DNA of 24,584 nucleotides from a virus: positions 1 to 24,584 of the IMG/VR virus record IMGVR_UViG_3300025652_000520, one strand, 5' to 3'. A model generated the notes under the pieces. That model had not been told where the DNA came from and did no database searches. It saw nothing but the letters and a program-made list of their open reading frames with translations. Position numbers and translations under genes: made by a program. Positions 20,443 through 24,584 of the stretch are shown here, in pieces (the first letter of the stretch is position 1; the number at the start of each line of letters is the position of its first letter).

Positions 20443-21045
20443 ATGCTTAAAATATCGAACATGACGGGCAAGTTAGAGGGCTTCAAAGCGTTGAATACAA
20501 ACACGCTAACAAATCCTTATTGCCAGAAAATGAATGCTGTTGATGATGACAACATCATTTGCAAACATTGCTATAGCGTTGAGATGCTAAACGGATTGCG
20601 CAAAAATTGCGCTCCATCATGGCAACGAAACAGCGACACGCTGTCGGGCGGATTGATTCCCCCGCATATGTTACCGACAATCCTAGACGCATTTTTCAGG
20701 TTTTCCGGACATGGCGAATTAATAAACCTGACCATGTTGGAAAATTTCCACAACATCACGTTACATAATCCGCATTGCTCTTTTGCATTGTGGACAAAGC
20801 GCAAGGGCTGGATTCGCAAATTTTACAGCCAGCATGATAAGCCGGCAAACCTGATTCTTATCTATAGCAATCCGCGCATTGACGCGGTAATGGGCACGCG
20901 ACCAAAATATTTTGATCGCACGTTTAACAATGTATCAGCGGATAGTGTCTTGCCGCAAAACTGTACAGGTCAAAAATGCAAAGATTGTTTGCTTTGCTAT
21001 ACGCCAAACAATGGCGTTACAACAATTGTGGAGGCAGTAAAATGA
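20443..21045 (+). CDS. GP88-like cysteine-rich phage protein
   Basis: The protein has 200 residues. Cysteines are grouped as C27, C40-x2-C43-Y and C56 near the N-terminus, and C174-x4-C179-x2-C182-x2-C185 near the C-terminus. The core has 'LFRFSGHGEL'-like and 'FALWTKR' elements. This layout resembles the mycobacteriophage gp88 family, widespread in phages and of unknown function, which I suspect binds a metal or iron-sulfur cluster. GGAGG precedes the ATG. The stop overlaps the next ATG (ATGA). It might be a radical or nucleotide-modifying enzyme. That is speculation. Confidence 0.62.
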   Translation: MLKISNMTGKLEGFKALNTNTLTNPYCQKMNAVDDDNIICKHCYSVEMLNGLRKNCAPSWQRNSDTLSGGLIPPHMLPTILDAFFRFSGHGELINLTMLENFHNITLHNPHCSFALWTKRKGWIRKFYSQHDKPANLILIYSNPRIDAVMGTRPKYFDRTFNNVSADSVLPQNCTGQKCKDCLLCYTPNNGVTTIVEAVK

Positions 21046-21278
21046 GAAAAAGATATTTGCCGGTTAAAGGCTGCGAAGAGTGCGAAGAGTTCAAAACCAT
21101 TTGTGTTGAATGCTTAGATAGCGCAAGGGCTGTTATGACAAAACAAGATATTGTTAGGCACATAAAGCATATTGTCGTTGAACAATACAAAAAGGAACCA
21201 GAAGATCGGGATTGGTTCGCGGAGTTCGGCGCCCTAATCGACAAGATCGAAGACAGCATAAAGGAGGAGCAGGCCTAG
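21042..21278 (+). CDS. Small protein with two CxxC pairs
   Basis: This encodes 78 residues. C11/C14 and C21/C24 form a likely zinc site near a basic N-terminus (MRKRYLPVKGCEECEEFKTI), followed by an acidic helical part. The start overlaps the TGA of the GP88-like gene, with GGAGG shortly upstream. Its last codons (GAG CAG GCC TAG) lie in the palindrome that also holds the stop codon of the opposing nuclease gene. The coupling suggests a partner of the GP88-like protein. Function unknown. Confidence 0.68.
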   Translation: MRKRYLPVKGCEECEEFKTICVECLDSARAVMTKQDIVRHIKHIVVEQYKKEPEDRDWFAEFGALIDKIEDSIKEEQA

Positions 21279-21290
21279 GCCTGCTTTTCT
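21269..21290. terminator. Bidirectional palindromic terminator with both stop codons
   Basis: GCAGGCCTAGGCCTGC (21269-21284) is fully self-complementary. TTTTCTTTT follows on the plus side, and there is an A-rich/T tract on the other. TAG stop codons of the plus gene (21276-21278) and the minus gene (21275-21277) share the central CTAG. Confidence 0.7.
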
Positions 21291-21814
21291 TTTGCCTCGA
21301 GTCCTGGTTGCTGTGACCCTGGTACTGGTGCCCCAGTCCCTAGCTGCCCTTGGGCCAGGCCCCCGAACCCCGAACCCGAATCCCCGACTCCCGAACCCCG
21401 AAGCTGCTCCAGTACCGATTCAAGGTGCGTGATGCCCGACTCCCGAACCTGGTTCCACATAGCCTGGTGCCCCGAACCCCGAAACAAGCTCCCCGATCTT
21501 AGCCCATTGCGCCCGATTTCAAGGCTCTGGGCGCCCTCAAACAAAATTAGGTCGCCCGAAGGGAGGTGCTTAACCAAGATGAATGACAAGCCGCCATTTC
21601 GCGAATACGCGGTATTCCACGCTATTTGTTGCGGGGACAGTCTGACGGAATTGTTTTTAGTTGTTTTTAATTCTATCCAGAACACAAGTCCTAACCAAGC
21701 GAAATGCACATCAGGCACGCCACCACCATGTCGGTTTTCAATTCGTGTCGGATAACAGTTCTTCGGCAGATTCCTGCGGACGGTGTTCCAAAAGTTCGCC
21801 TCCGGTGTCGGCAT
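21275..21814 (-). CDS. PD-(D/E)xK nuclease, VRR-NUC-like
   Basis: The protein has 179 residues. The nuclease core lies at about 8-82: 'RIENRHGGGVPDVHFAW' with P34-D35, then E48-L49-K50 in 'FWIELKTTKNN', then 'LSPQQIAWN' and a final strand 'GLSFILV'. This is the pattern of VRR-NUC / Holliday-junction-resolvase-like enzymes. AAGGAGATAACTG before the ATG lies inside terS (77-base overlap). The C-terminal 40 residues are Gly/Ser/Gln-rich and largely encoded by CCCGA-type repeats. A role in resolving DNA for packaging or in recombination is inferred from coupling to terS. Confidence 0.75.
   Translation of the reverse strand: MPTPEANFWNTVRRNLPKNCYPTRIENRHGGGVPDVHFAWLGLVFWIELKTTKNNSVRLSPQQIAWNTAYSRNGGLSFILVKHLPSGDLILFEGAQSLEIGRNGLRSGSLFRGSGHQAMWNQVRESGITHLESVLEQLRGSGVGDSGSGFGGLAQGQLGTGAPVPGSQQPGLEAKEKQA
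21359..21483. repeat. CCCGAA/CCCGAC repeats, copy 3, inside a gene
   Basis: CCCCGAACCCCGAACCCGAA and further CCCCGACTCCCGAA-type units, with a second cluster at 21434-21446 and 21469-21483. Unlike the other copies, these are within a coding region (minus strand), where they encode Gly/Ser-rich sequence at the nuclease C-terminus. Confidence 0.68.
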
Positions 21815-22316
21815 CAGTTATCTCCTTGTACTCGCCTTCGATGAAGGCTTGTGGATACTGCTGACGAAGTTGAGACAGACGCGCCGTTATTTCCTCACGC
21901 GATAGATCATCAAGTTGATGAATCTGTTCACGCCTATCAACAGTCAAGCCACCAAGAGCGGAACGAATCTTTTCAGCGTTGATTGCTGCTGAGAACTGGC
22001 CAGCCTCTTCCGCCCCGGACGATAGTTCGTGCAGGCGTTTGAGCTGACCTGTCACGGTCACACCATATCGGCGTTCTCGCTCTTCTCTCAACTCTTGTAT
22101 GTAATCGACAAGCTGGGGAAATTTCTTGCCAGCCAGAAGATGCCCAGCAATGGATGCGGCACTATTAGAAGCATAACCTGCTTTTCTAGCGCACTCCGCA
22201 TTGGAGTAAATACCTTCAACATAGTAACGAGCGAACTCTCGCTGACGGTTCGTCAACTTTCGTCCAGTCTCAGCCTCTATATCATCTGCAAGAATGTCGG
22301 TTTTCTTGTTACACAT
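21738..22316 (-). CDS. terS: Terminase small subunit
   Basis: The protein has 192 residues from the ATG at 22316. A longer frame from 22430 would run through the repeat region, and its extra 38 residues look noncoding. No clear ribosome site is visible. 'LTNRQREFARYYVEGI' followed by 'NAECARKAGYASNSAASIAG' (about 21-58) is the DNA-binding helix-turn-helix of the TerS family. 'QLVDYIQELREERERRYGVT' and the following helices are the oligomerisation region, and the C-terminus is acidic. It recognises the viral DNA start site and hands it to TerL. Repeats of 9 bp lie over and upstream of the start. Confidence 0.8.
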   Translation of the reverse strand: MCNKKTDILADDIEAETGRKLTNRQREFARYYVEGIYSNAECARKAGYASNSAASIAGHLLAGKKFPQLVDYIQELREERERRYGVTVTGQLKRLHELSSGAEEAGQFSAAINAEKIRSALGGLTVDRREQIHQLDDLSREEITARLSQLRQQYPQAFIEGEYKEITDADTGGELLEHRPQESAEELLSDTN

Positions 22317-22582
22317 GTCACACTTGTACACCAAAAAAACAATGATTTGAAGCCTTTTCAAAAAACACCAATTTTCCGTCTTTTGTCCATACAGTCTTAT
22401 AGAGTCTCCAAAGTGTAACAAGTGTGCCAAAAACCCTTAGAAGTGTGCCAAGCTCAAACCCTTGCTGGCCGTGGATCGGAGCCTACCTTGTCACACTTGT
22501 CACACTTGTCACACTACATTTGAACTTTTTTCAAAAGTTTTTTTTCAGCAAAAAAGGTGTAACAAACGAGACAAGTGTACCA
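22316..22582. repeat. Array of 9-bp repeats (AGTGTNNCA / TGTCACACT)
   Basis: Units: 22316-22332 (two, reverse), 22412-22420 and 22421-22429 (forward), 22442-22450 (forward), 22489-22515 (three perfect tandem copies of TGTCACACT, reverse) and 22556-22582 (GGTGTAACA, AACGAGACA, AGTGTACCA, forward). That makes about eleven units, nine bases apart inside each cluster. This looks like iterons, a TerS-binding site or clustered operators. Confidence 0.72.
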
Positions 22583-22690
22583 AGACTTTTGAAGAGGAGT
22601 ATGCGTTCTCAGGGTTCGGTAAAATTAGTTGTTGCATGTTGTCTTGTTTCATGTATGTTTAACTTATTAACATATGTCATGGAGGACGAT
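22317..22690. other. Divergent intergenic control region, no gene
   Basis: This is 374 bases between terS (minus) and the zinc-protein gene (plus). It contains the 9-bp repeat array, AT-rich tracts (22520-22555, T- and A-runs), a minus-strand TATAAG at 22396-22401 next to repeat cluster two, and a copy of the CATGTTGTC box at 22635. A coding frame that runs through the repeats on the plus strand is judged spurious. Confidence 0.65.
22632..22659 (+). promoter_or_regulatory. Candidate promoter with CATGTTGTC box
   Basis: TTGCAT (22632-22637), 16 bases, TATGTT (22654-22659), with CATGTTGTCT overlapping the -35. Weaker than copies A and B because no TATAAT follows the box. It is 32 bases before the ATG at 22691. 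Confidence 0.4.
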
Positions 22691-22870
22691 ATGCAGGAAG
22701 TACAGGAAAGGGTCGTGATTCAAGGTTCACGCATCGAGTACGCTATTTATTGCGATTGGTGTTGTGGTCATGGGTACGAGTCTGGGGATCGCGGCGATGT
22801 TGTTGATTGTCACAAGTGCCATGGTTCGGGATTCAAGTTTCAGCAAGTAGTGGAGGCAGACAATGGATAA
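22691..22870 (+). CDS. Minimal DnaJ-type zinc-finger protein
   Basis: This encodes 59 residues from the ATG at 22691 (GGAGG five bases upstream). Two CxxCxGxG motifs, CDWCCGHG (about 21-28) and CHKCHGSG (about 40-47), form one zinc-binding unit like half of the DnaJ cysteine-rich domain. There is no J domain. Similar stand-alone zinc proteins occur in phages. It may bind an unfolded protein or RNA. It ends VVEADNG, encoded by the ribosome site of the next gene. Confidence 0.75.
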   Translation: MQEVQERVVIQGSRIEYAIYCDWCCGHGYESGDRGDVVDCHKCHGSGFKFQQVVEADNG

Positions 22871-23042
22871 TTTGATTTCAATATCTTTGACCGCGAAGCA
22901 GTGGAATGTTTTGGAGGTAGCTCTGGATCGTTTCATTGAGGATCAGGTTGATGATGGTTCGGATGAGGCGAAGCTATATGCCGGACATGGGAATATCGTG
23001 AAGATTTTAATGCAGAAAGTATTGGAGTCAGACAATGAATAA
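22863..23042 (+). CDS. Small coupled hypothetical protein
   Basis: This encodes 59 residues, opening MDNLISISLTAKQWNVLEVA, with an acidic middle (DQVDDGSDEA) and ending KVLESDNE. GTGGAGGCAGACA precedes the ATG, and the gene overlaps its neighbour by eight bases on each side. 'LTAKQWNVLEVALD-FI' reads like a regular amphipathic helix. No family recognised. It is supported by the ribosome site and the tight overlaps. Confidence 0.62.
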   Translation: MDNLISISLTAKQWNVLEVALDRFIEDQVDDGSDEAKLYAGHGNIVKILMQKVLESDNE

Positions 23043-23181
23043 GCGAGTTTTTTTTGACGCTCTTTGGGATTTGCTCAAGGAGTGTGATGTAGATTTTTTG
23101 GAAGTCTATGTCGGGGATGAAGCTGACGATCAGGTTTATGTCAGGTTTGATAATATAGTGGAGGCAGACAATGGGAACTAG
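23035..23181 (+). CDS. Tiny coupled hypothetical protein
   Basis: This encodes 48 residues: MNKRVFFDALWDLLKECDVD, an 'FLEVYVGDEADDQVYVRF' strand pair, and the ending IVEADNGN. TTGGAGTCAGACA precedes the ATG and GTGGAGGCAGACA is at its 3' end, where it serves the next gene. It overlaps the neighbours by eight and eleven bases. The fold may be helix plus two strands. Supported by context, with no recognised family. Confidence 0.58.
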   Translation: MNKRVFFDALWDLLKECDVDFLEVYVGDEADDQVYVRFDNIVEADNGN

Positions 23182-23596
23182 AGCGATTTACATTTTTGAG
23201 GACGAGCATGAAGAGGTTCATGTTTACAAGCATTATGACAACTATCCGCAGGGTGCGGTGGATTTCATTGAGAACGCCAAGGAGTTCGCATGGGATTTGC
23301 CACGGTTTGAGGCTGACGAGTTTGCGGCATCGTTTGTTGCGGCGAACAAGGATCGGAAGGGTGGCGGCATTCGTTTGGTCAACGCGAGTTTCAAGGATCG
23401 TGATGAGATGTTGGAGGCTAATGATTGGTGTGACTATTATTATGTGATCTCAAAGCATAACAGCCAAGATTTGTGGATTGAGATTTGGGAAAGTCAGTAC
23501 ATGTCAAGCCGAGACAAATGTTTATGGGTTTTGATTGACGAGTTAACGCATACAGAGATGAAGGAGAAATACGGTGAACGTGCTATCGCTGTTTGA
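23171..23596 (+). CDS. Conserved phage protein (YKHYDNYPQGA type)
   Basis: The protein has 141 residues, opening MGTRAIYIFEDEHEEVHVYK and followed by HYDNYPQGAVDFI. I recall this from phage and bacterial hypothetical proteins. 'DWCDYYYVISKHNSQDLWIE' at about 85-104 continues the pattern. It is acidic and aromatic with no signal peptide. GTGGAGGCAGACA precedes the ATG. The end overlaps the methyltransferase start by 23 bases, with AAGGAG inside its coding region. Function unknown. Confidence 0.7.
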   Translation: MGTRAIYIFEDEHEEVHVYKHYDNYPQGAVDFIENAKEFAWDLPRFEADEFAASFVAANKDRKGGGIRLVNASFKDRDEMLEANDWCDYYYVISKHNSQDLWIEIWESQYMSSRDKCLWVLIDELTHTEMKEKYGERAIAV

Positions 23597-24584
23597 CGGA
23601 ATGTCATGTGGAAGGCTTGCCCTTGAGAGGGCAGGTTTTCCTGTCACTAATTACTTTGCCAGCGAGATTGACAAGTATGCAATCCAAGTTGCCAAAGCCA
23701 ACTTTCCTGACACGGTGCATCTGGGTGATGTGACCGAACTTCAGACACATGATGGTCGCTTATTTGTTCACGATGAACAGTGGCAAACTCTTAACAAGGG
23801 TGCGTATAAGCGAAAGATTGACCTGTTGATCGGCGGCTCACCATGTCAGGGATTTTCGTTTGCTGGCAAGCAACTCAATTTTGACGATCCGCGTTCCAAA
23901 CTTTTCTTTGAGTTCGTGCGGTTGTTGAAAGCGTTGAAGCCAAAGTATTTCCTGTTGGAGAACGTCAATATGAAGAAAGAGTATCAGGACGTTATATCTG
24001 ACCTTCTGGGATGCAAGCCTGTGGATATCAATTCTAATCGTGTGAGTGCGCAGAATCGGCGGCGGTTGTATTGGACAAACATTCCAGTCCGTTCCATGCC
24101 GGAGAACAAGCATGTCTATCTGAAGGACATCTTGGAGGATGGGTTCACGGATCGCGAGAAGTCGCATTGCATTGACGCGAACTATTTCAAGGGTGGCAAT
24201 TTGAAGTCATACTTTGAGAAGAATCGGAGGCAGTTGGTGTTTGACTTTGACGATCCAACGGCTACCGGATTGCAGTTGGCTGGTGAGGCAGACCTCAAGG
24301 GTCACGGTTATAATCGGCGTGTGTATCATCCGGATGGCAAGGCACCAAGTTTGTGTGCGGCATCTGGCGGCAATCTGGAGCCTAAGATTCTTCAAGTGCC
24401 AAGGGGCAAGAACCAAGGCGGCATCAAAGCGCATGACGGTAAGGTGTTCGCTGGGTCGTTTCGTGGGCGTTATCGGGAGAATGGTATTCGTCAGGATCAC
24501 AAGATGCCTGTCGCGGGATTGGCGGAACAGGAGTTGGAGATTCGCGAGGATGGCAAGACCAACTCTTTGACCACGGTTCAGAAG
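23574..24584 (+). CDS. DNA cytosine-C5 methyltransferase (cut by right edge)
   Basis: The visible part has 337 residues and continues past the window. I chose a GTG start at 23574, with AAGGAG seven bases upstream inside the preceding gene. Motif I is LSLFDGMSCG (4-13). Motif IV with the catalytic cysteine is GGSPCQGFSFAG (87-98, C91). Motif VI is FLLENV (126-131). Motif VIII is QNRRRLYW (160-167). It transfers a methyl group from S-adenosylmethionine to cytosine C5. No endonuclease partner is visible, so it may protect phage DNA from host restriction. The target sequence is unknown. Confidence 0.9.
   Translation, partial: MNVLSLFDGMSCGRLALERAGFPVTNYFASEIDKYAIQVAKANFPDTVHLGDVTELQTHDGRLFVHDEQWQTLNKGAYKRKIDLLIGGSPCQGFSFAGKQLNFDDPRSKLFFEFVRLLKALKPKYFLLENVNMKKEYQDVISDLLGCKPVDINSNRVSAQNRRRLYWTNIPVRSMPENKHVYLKDILEDGFTDREKSHCIDANYFKGGNLKSYFEKNRRQLVFDFDDPTATGLQLAGEADLKGHGYNRRVYHPDGKAPSLCAASGGNLEPKILQVPRGKNQGGIKAHDGKVFAGSFRGRYRENGIRQDHKMPVAGLAEQELEIREDGKTNSLTTVQK

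Noticed and set aside
21359-21483. CRISPR or transposon end from the CCCGA repeats
   Set aside because: Units are five to seven bases, irregular, with no spacers, terminal inverted repeats or transposase.
22317-22430. Longer start for the terminase small subunit
   Set aside because: The extra residues come from repeat and AT-rich DNA and do not look like TerS. The start at 22316 is preferred although its ribosome site is weak.
22489-22515. CRISPR-like repeat
   Set aside because: The unit is only nine bases, copies are directly adjacent without spacers, and no cas gene is present.
22424-22690. Long N-terminal extension of the zinc-protein reading frame
   Set aside because: It runs through the 9-bp repeats (giving a Leu-Val-Thr repeat) and AT-rich runs, and a proper GGAGG plus ATG is present at 22681-22693.
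23838-24500. Minus-strand reading frames opposite the methyltransferase
   Set aside because: The plus-strand frame holds all key methyltransferase motifs. The opposite frames lack ribosome sites and known motifs.
1-24584. tRNA genes, integrase, reverse transcriptase or endolysin
   Set aside because: I looked for cloverleaf-like segments and hallmark motifs and saw none. This was by eye, so a dedicated search could still find a divergent one.

Overview
The window is a stretch of a tailed bacteriophage (Caudoviricetes) genome. It carries large terminase, portal, scaffold, major capsid, head decoration and tail-adaptor genes, and there is no rRNA, tRNA, integrase or host housekeeping gene. Several families (a 3-TM GTA-type holin, a gpT-like capsid protein, paired SU10-like adaptors, a GroES-like co-chaperonin, small 'GGMVK' proteins) are ones I associate with uncultured marine phages, and the holin hints at an alphaproteobacterial host. 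That host assignment is inference. The SU10-like adaptors suggest a short-tailed virion, but the tail fibre and nozzle genes lie outside the window.

Region 1 (1-17196, minus strand) is the late operon, read right to left: HlyC-like acyltransferase, long disordered protein, TerL, a small coiled-coil protein, portal, a membrane/lysis cluster (coiled-coil TM protein, EF-hand membrane protein, secreted protein, 3-TM holin), small GG-motif and cysteine-rich proteins, GroES-like protein, scaffold, two virion proteins, major capsid protein, decoration proteins, a group of tiny polybasic proteins, then adaptor and tail genes that run off the left edge. Most junctions overlap by one to four bases (TAATG or ATGA), so the operon is probably translationally coupled. 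The only clear internal terminator follows the capsid gene.

Region 2 (17197-21278, plus strand) is a set of small accessory genes in separate transcription units. These have repeated promoters (TTGTGT-N17-TATAAT with a CATGTTGTC box), repeated leaders around TATGGAGG, intrinsic terminators with near-identical T tails, and intergenic CCCGAA/CCCGAC repeats. It separates TerS from TerL. Region 3 (21275-22316, minus strand) has a PD-(D/E)xK nuclease and TerS. Region 4 (22317-24584, plus strand) starts with a control region of 9-bp repeats, then a DnaJ-type zinc protein, two tiny coupled genes, a conserved phage protein and a cytosine-C5 DNA methyltransferase cut by the right edge.

The most unusual signal is in the untranslated RNA. 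A hairpin with loop CCUCCAU, complementary to the phage's own Shine-Dalgarno leaders, sits directly before intrinsic terminators after the capsid gene and after a plus-strand operon. A third trailer is a perfect 12-base reverse complement of the next operon's leader. The second most unusual signal is an array of about eleven 9-bp units (AGTGTNNCA) over and upstream of the TerS start, a candidate packaging, replication or operator site.
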